In this document: positions 1-8,418 of the stretch, one piece after another
Layout of the letters: every line of letters starts with the position of its first letter
Position numbering within the stretch: position 1 is the stretch's first letter
Notes under the pieces: model-generated
Databases searched by the model: none
Told to the model about the DNA's origin: nothing
What the model saw: only the letters and a program-made list of their open reading frames with translations
Made by a program: the position numbers and the translations under genes
Source: Kitasatospora aureofaciens
GTDB lineage: Bacteria > Actinomycetota > Actinomycetes > Streptomycetales > Streptomycetaceae
Reading direction: 5' to 3'
Assembly: GCF_001188955.3 (NCBI RefSeq)
Contig: NZ_JPRF03000097.1
Coordinates: 1 to 64,000 of the forward strand
Length of the DNA: 64,000 nt

Positions 1-1529
1 CCGCTGGGCTGCGCGGTGCCGCGGGCGGGCGCGGAGAAGACGGCCCGGCCGGTCGGACGGCTGCGGCGGCGCTGCGGCAGGCCGTTGGCGGTGCGCTCGG
101 TGACGACCACCTCGTCGTCCCCGACGCCCGGGCCGGACGGGCCCCACGGGTTGGTCGCGCCGAAGGACGGCCCGACGCCGGCGGACTTCCCCAGGCCGGC
201 GCTCTGCCCGAGTCCGGCGCTCTGCCCGAGTCCGGCGCTCTGCCCGAGTCCGCCGGAGGGCCCGGCGCCGGCGGAGGAGGTCCGGGCACCCCAGGGCCGG
301 ACGGGGGCGGCGTGCCGGGGCGGGTTGGCCGGGAGCGGCCGCGGGCCGGAGAAGGCGCCGATGCCGTGCGCCCGCCCGGTCGGGGGAGCGGTGGTCAGCA
401 GCTCCTGCGGCACCACCAGCACCGCGCGCACGCCGCCGTACGCGGAGCGGCGCAGCGACACCTGGAAGCCATACGCCTGGCAGAGCCGGCCGAGGATGGC
501 GAAGCCCAGCCGGGGGGACTCGGTGAGGTCGTCGAAGTCCTTGGAGACCATGGCCTCGCGCATCGAGCGCTCGGCCCGGGCGCGGGCCTCGTCGGTGAGC
601 CCGAGGCCGCCGTCCTCCACCTCGATCGCTATCCCGCTCTGTACCTCGGAGGCGCTCAGGTGGACGTGGGTGTGCGGCGGGGAGTAGCGGGTCGCGTTGT
701 CGAGCAGCTCGGCCACCGCGTGGATCAGGGGTTCGACGGCCGGGCCGGTGACCGAGATCTGCGCGACCGGGTGCAGATCGACCCGCTGGTACTCCAGGAT
801 CCGGGACATCCCGCCGCGCAGCACGCTGTACAGCGCGATCGGGCGGGTCCACTGGCGGCCGGGCCGGGCGCCGGAGAGGACGGCGATGGAGTCGGCGAGA
901 CGGCCGACCAGGGCGTTGCCGTGGTCCAGGCGCAGCAGGTCGTCGAAGACGGCCGGGTCGTTGCCGTGCCGGTCCTCCATCTCCCGCAGGTCCTTGGCCT
1001 GGCGGTGGATGATCGCCTGGACCCGCCGGGCCAGGTTGACGAAGGCGCGCTCGGCGGAGTCGCGCCGGCTGACCTCGTCGTCGACGGCCTGGGCGATGCC
1101 GCGCACCACCAGCTCCAGCGAGTGGCGGAACTTCCGTGACAGCAACGGGTTCGGGCGCTGGAACGGCTGGAGCAGCACATCGATGGACGAGCCGTACCGG
1201 GCGCCGCCGACCAGCCGGCGCAGCTCGCCGGTGGCCATCCGCTGGATCTCGTCCTCCTGCGCGGCCAGCTTGCGCTGCAACTCGTCCACTCGACGGGCGT
1301 GTTCGTCGCGCAGTTCGGCGAGGGCCCGGCCGCGGCGGGCGGATTCGGCGGCCACCACGGCGACCAGGACGGTGGCCGTCGCCCCGCACCACAGCAGTTG
1401 GGCCCGGGCTCCGGCCGACACCACCACCGCGGCGACCCCCACCGCAGCCGCCATCACGGCCGTGGGCAGCAGCCAGCCGAGCAGGGGCGCGGGGCGCCGT
1501 CTGGCGGGTGACGATCCAGGTCGAAGCAT
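1..1529 (-). CDS. CvnA-like sensor ATPase, 3' end outside window
   Basis: Membrane-anchored sensor-type ATP-binding protein. The ATG at 1529 gives two N-terminal membrane segments (about residues 13-33 and 37-55), a charged helical linker (ELRDEHARRVDEL), a dimerisation-like block containing LLRLDHGNALVGR, and a GHKL ATPase domain with N-box ELLDNATRYSPP near residue 270 and G-box VEDGGLGL. The C-terminal 150 residues are disordered, rich in Gly/Pro/Ser. This architecture is that of the sensor of Streptomyces conservons (cvnABCD), in which roadblock, DUF742 and small GTPase genes follow; they would lie left of the window, so the assignment is inference. No terminating codon is seen before base 1. 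Confidence 0.8.
   Translation of the reverse strand, partial: MLRPGSSPARRRPAPLLGWLLPTAVMAAAVGVAAVVVSAGARAQLLWCGATATVLVAVVAAESARRGRALAELRDEHARRVDELQRKLAAQEDEIQRMATGELRRLVGGARYGSSIDVLLQPFQRPNPLLSRKFRHSLELVVRGIAQAVDDEVSRRDSAERAFVNLARRVQAIIHRQAKDLREMEDRHGNDPAVFDDLLRLDHGNALVGRLADSIAVLSGARPGRQWTRPIALYSVLRGGMSRILEYQRVDLHPVAQISVTGPAVEPLIHAVAELLDNATRYSPPHTHVHLSASEVQSGIAIEVEDGGLGLTDEARARAERSMREAMVSKDFDDLTESPRLGFAILGRLCQAYGFQVSLRRSAYGGVRAVLVVPQELLTTAPPTGRAHGIGAFSGPRPLPANPPRHAAPVRPWGARTSSAGAGPSGGLGQSAGLGQSAGLGQSAGLGKSAGVGPSFGATNPWGPSGPGVGDDEVVVTERTANGLPQRRRSRPTGRAVFSAPARGTAQPS
201..254 (-). repeat. three 18-bp tandem repeats inside the sensor gene
   Basis: Unit GCTCTGCCCGAGTCCGGC (plus strand) occurs at 201-218, 219-236 and 237-254, the last with two changed bases. 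Read on the minus strand it encodes a six-residue SAGLGQ-type repeat in the disordered C-terminal tail. Being a multiple of three, copy-number change would keep the frame. Confidence 0.9.
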
Positions 1530-1610
1530 TCGGAATCCTCAAACGATCGGAACGGAACGGGAACGGGCGACGACCGGCTCCGGAGGCGTGGTGCTGCAGC
1601 ATAGCCAAGT

Positions 1611-1625
1611 TCAGGACAATCCTGA
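1611..1625. promoter_or_regulatory. small dyad in the 1530-1978 divergent region
   Basis: TCAGGA-CAA-TCCTGA is a perfect 6-bp inverted repeat about 85 bp upstream of the sensor gene start. It sits in the least GC-rich part of the 449-bp divergent intergenic region, which also holds the operator at 1910-1934. I see no gene in this gap. A binding role is inference. Confidence 0.35.
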
Positions 1626-1909
1626 CCGAAGCTCAAAAATACTGTCCGTCAACCGACTTGTGGCAACTTGCCGCACATGCCGGACATCTCGCACACCAGT
1701 CGCAGCCCGGGTCGACGGCGCCCGGCCACCAAGGCTTCTCGCCCGGGCGCGTCCGCACAGGCAACCCGGTCCGGATTCGCTCATGTGAAGGGTTTCCGGC
1801 CCAAGTCGGCACGGGCGTGGGTGAGTTCGTGCTAAGCGTCGCGCCGGAGCCGTTCGTCACTCCTGCGGGGGACGGCCCGGGCGCGGTACGGGGGCGGTGC
1901 GGCATGGCG

Positions 1910-1934
1910 CAACAAGTGTTGCTCATTGGAGCAA
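1910..1934. promoter_or_regulatory. overlapping dyads, likely operator of the HTH-methyltransferase gene
   Basis: Two nested palindromes share bases: CAACA-AG-TGTTG (1910-1921) and TTGCTC-ATTG-GAGCAA (1919-1934), both with perfect arms. They lie 45-69 bp upstream of the ATG at 1979, where a promoter is expected. As the downstream protein has its own N-terminal HTH, autoregulation is a reasonable inference. Confidence 0.5.
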
Positions 1935-1978
1935 TAACTGTTGACGGTTCGCGCGCCCGATCCCTACAGTGCGGAGCC

Positions 1979-2914
1979 ATGGACATGAACGATCTCGGTC
2001 GGCGGGTGGCGGCGGACGTGGCCGGTGGGGGCGGGCTGGACGGCCTGCAGCGGCTCTCGGGGGTGATCGAGGCGCTGGAGGAGCGGCGCACCGACCTGGT
2101 GGAGGAACTGCGGCGCGGCCGCGAGGCCACCTGGGAGGAGATCGGCCGGGCCTGCGGGATGACCAGGCAGGGCGCGACCAGGCGCTGGTCCGGGCGGCTG
2201 CAGGCCCGCTCCTTCGGCCTCGCCGCCGCCTCCTACCAGCACGGCCGTCCCGGCTACCCCCAGGCGCTGATCGGCTCGGCGGTGCCCCGCGAGGCCCGCC
2301 GGGTACTCGATCTCGGCGCCGGCACCGGCAAGTTGACCGCTCTGCTGGTCGACGCCGGACTGGACGTGGTCGCGGTGGAGCCCGACGGGGGCATGCGCGA
2401 CCGGCTCGCCGCCGCCGTACCGAAGGCGGCAGTCCGGGCCGGCTCGGCCGAGCGCATCCCACTGCCCGACGCCAGCGTGGACGCGGTGGTGGTCGCCCAG
2501 GCCTGGCACTGGTTCGACCGAACGACGGCCGTACCGGAGATCGCCCGGGTGCTCGCCCCCGGCGGGACCCTCTCCCTGGTGTGGAACGTCCGCGACGAGA
2601 CCGAGCCCTGGGCCGCCGCCCTCGGCGCGCTGATGCACCGCTCGGCCCGTCAGCAGATCGACACCGCACCCGTCCTGCCCGCCCCGTTCGGCCCGCCCGA
2701 GCGGCTGGAGATCCGCTGGGAGCACTCCACCACCCCCGCCGGGATCATCGACCTGGTCGCCTCCCGCAGCTACGTCATCGCCCTGCCCGAGGCCGAACGC
2801 GCCCGGCTGCTGGCCGACGTCGAGCACCTGCTCACCACCCACCCCGGCCTGGCCGGGCGGGAGGAGATCGCCATGCCGTACGTGACCAGGTGCACCCGTG
2901 TCCGCCTCGGCTGA
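1979..2914 (+). CDS. HTH domain fused to class I SAM methyltransferase
   Basis: 311 residues. The first 75 contain a helix-turn-helix-like block (LVEELRRGREATWEEIGRAC then MTRQGATRRW). The rest is a class I SAM-dependent methyltransferase: motif I VLDLGAGTGKL at about 109-119, acidic post-I VVAVEPDGGM, then AWHWFD and ARVLAPGGTLSLVW, typical of the Methyltransf_11 group. ATG 1979 is chosen because the HTH begins right after it and the operator-like dyads precede it. The substrate cannot be deduced. The fusion suggests either a DNA-binding methyltransferase or an autoregulated enzyme. The GNAT gene overlaps its end by 17 bases. Confidence 0.8.
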   Translation: MDMNDLGRRVAADVAGGGGLDGLQRLSGVIEALEERRTDLVEELRRGREATWEEIGRACGMTRQGATRRWSGRLQARSFGLAAASYQHGRPGYPQALIGSAVPREARRVLDLGAGTGKLTALLVDAGLDVVAVEPDGGMRDRLAAAVPKAAVRAGSAERIPLPDASVDAVVVAQAWHWFDRTTAVPEIARVLAPGGTLSLVWNVRDETEPWAAALGALMHRSARQQIDTAPVLPAPFGPPERLEIRWEHSTTPAGIIDLVASRSYVIALPEAERARLLADVEHLLTTHPGLAGREEIAMPYVTRCTRVRLG

Positions 2915-3446
2915 CCCCGCCGCCGTCATCCGCCGCCTCGGCGTCGCGGACGCCGAACCGTACCGGGCCTTCCGGCTCACCGCCCTGCGCGAGACACCGA
3001 CCGCCTTCACCTCCGACTACGCCGAGGAGCGCGCCAAGCCGATGGCCGACACGCTGGCCCGCCTCGCCGAGGTCCAACAGGGGCCGGGCGTCCTGCTCGG
3101 CGCCTTCGGGCGCGACGGCGCCCTGGTCGGCACCGCCGGACTGCGGGTGCAGCCGCGCAGCCAGGAACGCCACAAGGCCGTCCTGTGGGGCATGGCGGTG
3201 GCCCGCTCGGCGGGTGGCCGGGGGATCGGCGGCGCCCTGGTGGACCGGGTGCTCGCGGTCGCCGCGGAGGACGAGCAGCTGCGACAGGTGCTGCTGACCG
3301 TCTCCGAGGGCAACGAACCGGCCCTGCGCCTCTACACCTCCCGCGGCTTCGAGGTGTGGGGTCGCGAGCCCCGGGCCGTTCTGGTGGCGGGGCAGGAGGT
3401 CGCCAAGCTGCACATGGTGCGGCTGTCGGCCGGGCCGACGGGCTGA
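2898..3446 (+). CDS. GNAT family N-acetyltransferase
   Basis: 182 residues, GTG start inside the end of the methyltransferase gene, so the two are translationally coupled. The acetyl-CoA binding motif A is visible as AVARSAGGRGIGGALVDRVL (R/Q-x-x-G-x-G/A form), followed by the usual LTVSEGNEPALRLYTSRGFE segment of GNAT domains (motif B). The N-terminal part (RLTALRETPTAFTSDYAEE) is typical of the RimI-like subgroup. Acyl acceptor unknown. Confidence 0.85.
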   Translation: MSASADPAAVIRRLGVADAEPYRAFRLTALRETPTAFTSDYAEERAKPMADTLARLAEVQQGPGVLLGAFGRDGALVGTAGLRVQPRSQERHKAVLWGMAVARSAGGRGIGGALVDRVLAVAAEDEQLRQVLLTVSEGNEPALRLYTSRGFEVWGREPRAVLVAGQEVAKLHMVRLSAGPTG

Positions 3447-3515
3447 CAATTGTCACGGTGCGACGGTGTGGCAGCACACTGCCGTCCGGCCCCGCACCGC
3501 GGCCACGATGAGGGC

Positions 3516-3929
3516 ATGACCTCCACCGACCTGAACCGCCCCGACACCCGTCGGGCCTTCCGTACCGTACGGCGACTCGTGCTCGCCTACCTCGGCGTCA
3601 GCGCCCTCACCCTGGTCGCCGCCTTCGCCCTCCGCGACCACACCGACCTGATCACCCCGGCCGTGTGGGTCCGCGGCACCATCGTGCTGGCCGGCGCCGC
3701 CGTCGCCCTGCTGCTCACCGTCCGCGCGGCCCGCGGCTCGCGGGGGGCGTTCCGGCGGCTGCGGGTCGTTTCCGGCGCCATGCTGGTCGCGATTGCTGCG
3801 ATCATCGCCGTGCCGGGGGTCTTCCCGGTCTGGATGAAGATCGAACAGGGCTTCTGCGGCCTCGCCCTGCTGGGAGTCGCCGTGGTGCTCAACGGACGGC
3901 AGCTGCGCGCGCTGTTCGCCCGGCCCTGA
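3516..3929 (+). CDS. small four-helix membrane protein, first gene of two-component operon
   Basis: 137 residues with four hydrophobic segments (around VLAYLGVSALTLVAAFAL, GTIVLAGAAVALLLTV, GAMLVAIAAIIAVPGVF and FCGLALLGVAVVLNG). An upstream GTG exists at 3450, but ATG 3516, preceded by GATGAGGG, leaves the conserved-looking hydrophobic core intact and is preferred. The kinase gene starts 14 bases after the stop, so this protein probably works with or is sensed by the kinase. Family not recognised. Confidence 0.7.
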   Translation: MTSTDLNRPDTRRAFRTVRRLVLAYLGVSALTLVAAFALRDHTDLITPAVWVRGTIVLAGAAVALLLTVRAARGSRGAFRRLRVVSGAMLVAIAAIIAVPGVFPVWMKIEQGFCGLALLGVAVVLNGRQLRALFARP

Positions 3930-3943
3930 GAGGGGACGCAGAA

Positions 3944-5086
3944 GTGACCGAGCCCGACCGTGAGAACACGCCGCCCCTCGCCCACAGCTGGGCGGGCGGC
4001 TGGCGGCGGATCATGCTGGGCACCGGAATGCTGGTCTTCCCGACGCTCACCGCGGTGGCCGTGAGCGGCGACGTCGGCGGGTCCGCAGCGGTCGCCGGGC
4101 TCGCCGTGGTCATCGCGTTCAGCCTCTGTTACGTGCTCCTCGCGCTCGCCCTCGGGCGCGAGCGGCGGAGCTTCGTCAAACCGCTGCTGGCGGCGATGAC
4201 CGCCCTGTTCCTGGCCTCGCTGCCGTTCGCTCACGCGGACGCCTTCTTCCTGGCCACCGTGATCGTCTCGGTGGTCGCGGTGCTGTGGCGCCGGCACACC
4301 CTCCCGGTGGTGGCCGCCGGCACGGTTGCCGCCCTGCTGGTGCCCTGGGCAGTGCCCGCCTGGCACACCGGACCGGGGGGATTCCAGGCGCTGGCCCTGC
4401 TGTTCACCTCGCTCACCTGCGGGGCCTTCGCCGAGATCGCCGCCACCAACCGGGCCCTGGTCGCCGCCCGGGCCGAGGTCGCGCGCCTCGCCTCCGAGGC
4501 CGAGCGCAACCGGATCGCCCGCGACCTGCACGACCTGCTCGGCCACTCGCTCACCGCGATCACCGTCAAGTCCCGCCTGGCCCACCGGCTGGCCGCCAAG
4601 GACCTGGACCAGGCGGTGGCCGAGATGGCGGCCGTGGAGTCGCTCTCCCGCCAGGCCCTGGCCGACGTGCGTGCCGCCGTCACCGGCTACCGCGAGGTCA
4701 CCATCGCCGGTGAACTCGCCCGTGGCCGCGAACTGCTGCGCGCCGCCGGGGTGGTGGCCGACCTGCCCAAGGCGGCCGACGCGGTCGGGCCGGAGCAGCG
4801 CGAACTGTTCGGCTGGGTGGTGCGCGAGGGCATCACCAACGTCGTCCGGCACGCCCGGGCGTCGCGCTGCTCGGTGCTGCTGACCCCCACCTCGGTGGAG
4901 ATCCGCGACGACGGCCCGGGCGGTGCCGGGCGCGGCCTCATCGGTGCCGGCAAGGGCCTGACCGGGCTGCGGGAACGGGTCGCGGCGGTGGGCGGTACGG
5001 TCGAGGCCGGCCCGCTCGATCCGCGCGGGTGGCGACTGCTGGTGACCGTCCGGCAGGCCGACCCGCGCTCAGAAGGGACGACATGA
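3944..5086 (+). CDS. DesK-like sensor histidine kinase
   Basis: 380 residues, GTG start after a GAGGGGA ribosome-binding site. The N-terminal half has five or six membrane helices. HisKA_3 dimerisation/phosphoacceptor motif RNRIARDLHDLLGHSLTAI places the phosphorylated His near residue 196, and the ATPase domain shows EGITNVVRHA and DDGPGG. This is the NarL/DesK class of two-component kinase, which often senses membrane state or cell-envelope signals. The response regulator start overlaps the stop by four bases (ATGA), so they are co-translated partners. Confidence 0.92.
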   Translation: MTEPDRENTPPLAHSWAGGWRRIMLGTGMLVFPTLTAVAVSGDVGGSAAVAGLAVVIAFSLCYVLLALALGRERRSFVKPLLAAMTALFLASLPFAHADAFFLATVIVSVVAVLWRRHTLPVVAAGTVAALLVPWAVPAWHTGPGGFQALALLFTSLTCGAFAEIAATNRALVAARAEVARLASEAERNRIARDLHDLLGHSLTAITVKSRLAHRLAAKDLDQAVAEMAAVESLSRQALADVRAAVTGYREVTIAGELARGRELLRAAGVVADLPKAADAVGPEQRELFGWVVREGITNVVRHARASRCSVLLTPTSVEIRDDGPGGAGRGLIGAGKGLTGLRERVAAVGGTVEAGPLDPRGWRLLVTVRQADPRSEGTT

Positions 5087-5691
5087 CGATCCGCCTGCTG
5101 CTCGCGGAGGACCAGGAGCTGGTCCGCACCGCGCTGGGCGCCCTGCTCGACCTGGAGGACGACTTCGAGGTGGTCGCCGCCGTCGGACGCGGCGACCAGG
5201 TGGTCGAGGCCGCGCGCGACCACCGTCCGGACGTCGCCCTGCTGGACATCGAGATGCCCGGACTGGACGGCTTGGCGGCCGCCGCCGTGCTCGCCCAGGA
5301 GGTCCCCCGCTGCCAGGTGGTCATCCTCACCACCTTCGGCCGCGCCGGCTACCTGCGCCGCGCCATGGAGGCGGGGGCGCTCGGCTTCGTGGTCAAGGAC
5401 GCCCCGGCCGAGGTGCTCGCCGACGCCATCCGCCGGGTCGCGGCGGGGGAACGGGTGGTCGACCCGGAACTCGCCGCCGCCACCATCGCCGCGGGCGCCT
5501 CCCCGCTCACCGCCCGTGAACGGGACGTCCTCGACGCCTCCCGCTCCGGCGCCGGAGTCGCCGAGATCGCCGCGAAGCTGTACCTGTCCGAGGGCACCGT
5601 CCGCAACTACTTCTCCTCCGCCATCGCCAAGACCGGCACCCGCAACCGCACCGAGGCCCTGCGCGTGGCCGACCAGCGCGGCTGGCTGTGA
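5083..5691 (+). CDS. NarL/DesR-type response regulator
   Basis: 202 residues. Receiver domain with acidic pair near AEDQE, phospho-acceptor Asp near residue 55 in ALLDIEMPGLDG, the Thr of ILTTFGR and the Lys of VVKDAP. Then a LuxR-type HTH (SPLTARERDVL, then VAEIAAKLYLSEGTVRNYFS). Cognate to the kinase upstream by ATGA overlap. Targets are not evident; the first gene of the operon (3516-3929) is a candidate for autoregulation. Confidence 0.93.
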   Translation: MTIRLLLAEDQELVRTALGALLDLEDDFEVVAAVGRGDQVVEAARDHRPDVALLDIEMPGLDGLAAAAVLAQEVPRCQVVILTTFGRAGYLRRAMEAGALGFVVKDAPAEVLADAIRRVAAGERVVDPELAAATIAAGASPLTARERDVLDASRSGAGVAEIAAKLYLSEGTVRNYFSSAIAKTGTRNRTEALRVADQRGWL

Positions 5692-5877
5692 GGACGCCCC
5701 GGTGCACGGGGACGCGCGGGGCACCCGGGACGGTCCCGCGGGCGCCTCCGGGACGTCGGCACCGTGCCCACCTCCGCAGGCGCCGCGAGTTTCGGGGCCT
5801 GTGGGGCCGGTTAGACGCACGGAGTCGAGGCTGCGGGAGCGGCCGCGCGCGGAAGGACGACCCCGGAGGAGGAGGGC

Positions 5878-6189
5878 ATGACCGGACCGCAGGGCGAGAA
5901 GGACCAGGGCGAGTCGACGGTCCAGCGCTTCGCGGCGGGGTCGTTCGTCTGGGTGTTCGCGGTGACGGCGGTGGTGCTGGGCGTGCTGGCCGGTCTCCTC
6001 CCCGTCGACGGCACGACGACGGGCTACTACGCGCTGGGTGCGCTCCTGTTCGCGCTGCTGGCGGTCGGCACGGCCGTCGAGCGGACGGCCGTCCGGCGGC
6101 GGGCGGCGGGTCGCCGGCGTCACGGGGGAGGGCCACCGGTGCGAGACTCGTCAGGGGGACGGAACGAAGGACGGAACCATGACGGGTGA
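5878..6189 (+). CDS. small membrane protein, unknown
   Basis: 103 residues after a strong GGAGGAGGAGGGC ribosome-binding site. Two membrane helices (VWVFAVTAVVLGVLAGLL and YALGALLFALLAVGTAV) separated by a short loop, then a basic Arg-rich tail that would be cytoplasmic. No family recognised. It overlaps the next gene by 11 bases and so belongs to a three-gene run to 6930. Confidence 0.65.
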   Translation: MTGPQGEKDQGESTVQRFAAGSFVWVFAVTAVVLGVLAGLLPVDGTTTGYYALGALLFALLAVGTAVERTAVRRRAAGRRRHGGGPPVRDSSGGRNEGRNHDG

Positions 6190-6466
6190 CATCGGGATCG
6201 AAGCACTGGGTGATCACGAGTACCTCGTGAGCTTCCCCACCGGCGGCGAGGCGGTCTTCTCCCGCTTCCAGGCCAGCGAGGCGACTCTGGCGCAGCTGAG
6301 CCAGGCCCGCGCCGACGAGAAGCGGATCGTCGCGGAGACCGCCGCCTACCTCTCCGAACGCCAGCAGACGGCCGACCTCCCCCCGATGATCGACCTTGAC
6401 GACGTCGCCGCCGCGTACGGCGACGACTACCTTGAGGAACTCGGGCGCCGTCTCAGCACCCGGTGA
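6179..6466 (+). CDS. hypothetical acidic protein
   Basis: 95 residues, no membrane segment or signal peptide. ATG 6179 is preceded by GAAGGACGG. The composition is soluble and acidic with a helical middle (SQARADEKRIVAETAAYLSE) and a conserved-looking C-terminal block (MIDLDDVAAAYGDDYLEELG). Stop overlaps the next start as GTGA. Function unknown. Confidence 0.6.
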   Translation: MTGDIGIEALGDHEYLVSFPTGGEAVFSRFQASEATLAQLSQARADEKRIVAETAAYLSERQQTADLPPMIDLDDVAAAYGDDYLEELGRRLSTR

Positions 6467-6930
6467 CGGGCGACGGCGCGGCCCGCGGGCCGGTGGTGTG
6501 GGCGATGGCCGTTCGTGAGGCCGTCCAGGGGCCGCCGATCGCGGAGCTGATCGTGGAAGTGGGGGCGAACCTGCACGCCGACCTGTTCGAGGCGGCCGTC
6601 GACAGCGGTTTCACGGTCGCCGCCGGTGAGCCCCCGGCGACGACCGGGGTGATCGAGGTCGGCGGCGGCCGGGTGGAGCGGCTGCTGCTGGTCGGCGGCC
6701 GCCAGGGGTGGGAGCCGGGCTCACGGGTCGAGGTGTCGCCGCGCTGGCTGGCGGCGGCCGAGGGGCGGGGTGAGGCGGTAGTGGTGGTCGTCCCGCCGCC
6801 GGACTGGCCGCTCGGGCCGGTCGCCGAGGACCTGGGGACGCGGGTCGACGCGTTCACCCGCTGGGTCGAGGAACAACGGGTGGCGGGCCGGGTACTGCAC
6901 GGGGCGGTGTCGGTGCGCGGTTGGGCGTGA
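6463..6930 (+). CDS. hypothetical protein
   Basis: 155 residues, GTG start overlapping the previous stop by four bases. An alpha/beta soluble protein with alternating hydrophobic strands (AELIVEVGAN, VERLLLVGG, AVVVVVPPPDW). I do not recognise a family. Its stop lies only seven bases from the stop of the convergent binding-protein gene, leaving no room for a separate terminator. Confidence 0.6.
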   Translation: MTGDGAARGPVVWAMAVREAVQGPPIAELIVEVGANLHADLFEAAVDSGFTVAAGEPPATTGVIEVGGGRVERLLLVGGRQGWEPGSRVEVSPRWLAAAEGRGEAVVVVVPPPDWPLGPVAEDLGTRVDAFTRWVEEQRVAGRVLHGAVSVRGWA

Positions 6931-6937
6931 ACGGGCC

Positions 6938-8050
6938 TCAGCCGGTGTGCAGGACCCGGAAACGCCCGGGTGCCGCCGGATCGCGGTCGACGACCTGGAC
7001 CGGCGGCCAGGCCCACTGCCACACGATGATGCCGGGCGAGCGGGAGAACCGGATCGGCCCCCGGGTGCCCTCCACGCCGACGCGCGGCCAGGCCTCGGCG
7101 ATCGTCTTCCGGCCCGTACCGGCGGTGCGCAGCACCTCGGCGAGGACCGTCACCGTGTCGTAGCCCTCGAAGGCCACGAAGGAGGGCGCCTCGCCCAGCC
7201 GTTCGCGCAGGGCTGCGCCGACCCGCGCGCCGAGCGGGCCGAGCCGCTCCGGCAGGTAGCGCAGGAACGGGACGCCCGCGCCGTCGGCGCCCAACAGGAC
7301 CGACCACTCGGCGAATTCGGGCTGCCCCGCCGGAGCGCCGATCAGTACCTCGGTGAGGCGCCCGTCGTGGCGAACGGCCCTGACGATCGGTACGGCGGGC
7401 TCCGGGTGGCCGACCAGGAGCAGCAGGGCCGTCGCGTCGTGCCGGACGAGCTCCTCGCACAGGGCGGCGGGGGAGAGCGCGCCGGTGTCGAGTTCGACGA
7501 CGGTGCCGCCGTGCGGAGCGAGGTGGTCGCGCAGGACGCGGACCCCGGCGGCCCAGTAGACGCTCGGCCGGGTCGCCACGGCGATGCGGCGGTGGCCCGC
7601 ACCGAGCAGGAAGTCCGCGTAGATCCGCCAGCTGTGGGACTGCGCCGGGCACAGGCGCGCGACCAGTTCCGACGGCTCGTCGGTGAGTGCGTCCAGCACC
7701 GCGGAGGAACAGAGGAAGGGCAGGCCGAGGGCGTCCGCCCTGGCGGCCACGGCGCGGGCGACGACGCTGTGGTACTCCCCGGCCACGGCGGCCACACCCA
7801 GGCGGTCGAGTTCCTCGACCGCCTCCGCGGCCCGCTGCGGGTCGGCCGCGGTGTCCCGGACCAGAAGTTCGAGCTGCCGTCCGGCGATCCCGCCGGCGTC
7901 GTTGACGTCGCGGACCGCCGCTTCGAGTCCGGCGAGCACGTGCCGGCCGGCCTCGATCCAGCCGGGCCTGGTCAGCGGGACGAGGGCGCCGATGCGTACG
8001 GATGGCCCGTCAGCGGGCACGGTGGCGGACGCCGTTGGTTCCGTACTCAT
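6938..8050 (-). CDS. ABC-type branched-chain amino-acid-like solute-binding protein
   Basis: 370 residues with the type I periplasmic-binding fold of the Leu/Ile/Val-binding family: IGALVPLTRPGW at the start, DVNDAGGIAGRQLELLVRDT, VAGEYHSVV and YDTVTVLAEVL. ATG 8050 is chosen over upstream starts because GGGAGG lies eight bases before it. No signal peptide or lipobox is visible and no permease genes adjoin, so it may be a cytoplasmic ligand-binding protein rather than a transporter component. Ligand unknown. Confidence 0.8.
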   Translation of the reverse strand: MSTEPTASATVPADGPSVRIGALVPLTRPGWIEAGRHVLAGLEAAVRDVNDAGGIAGRQLELLVRDTAADPQRAAEAVEELDRLGVAAVAGEYHSVVARAVAARADALGLPFLCSSAVLDALTDEPSELVARLCPAQSHSWRIYADFLLGAGHRRIAVATRPSVYWAAGVRVLRDHLAPHGGTVVELDTGALSPAALCEELVRHDATALLLLVGHPEPAVPIVRAVRHDGRLTEVLIGAPAGQPEFAEWSVLLGADGAGVPFLRYLPERLGPLGARVGAALRERLGEAPSFVAFEGYDTVTVLAEVLRTAGTGRKTIAEAWPRVGVEGTRGPIRFSRSPGIIVWQWAWPPVQVVDRDPAAPGRFRVLHTG

Positions 8051-8418
8051 GCGCTGGTGCCTCCCGACTGACGGTTCGGGGGCAGGCTCCCTGATCACCG
8101 ACCGGAACACAAGCGGATTTTCTCGTCCCGGAGGGCGGTAGCCGAGCGCGGTCGCGCGGGGGTCGGAGGTGTTTCAGTCGCGGACGAAGCACGGCGGTGG
8201 TTCCTGGCCAGGGCCGGTGTCCGGGATGACGCCGGGCACCTGTATGTTGATCAGTCGCCGATCCTGTGGCGGTCCCGTGCCGGGGTGCCGACGCACGGGC
8301 CCGGCCCGTACCGGCGCCTGTTCCGCGCAGGTGGGGCCGCTGCTGCCGGGGAGTCCGAAGGATTCCGGCCCGGGGATGAACTGCCGCTCACCGTAACGAC
8401 GTTCGCGAAGGATCTCGT
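8051..8418. other. divergent intergenic region, no gene seen
   Basis: 368 bp between the binding-protein gene (minus) and the DUF4190 gene (plus). Small open frames here are in shadow of GC bias and lack ribosome-binding sites. It must hold both promoters, but I could not single out convincing hexamers. Confidence 0.4.
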
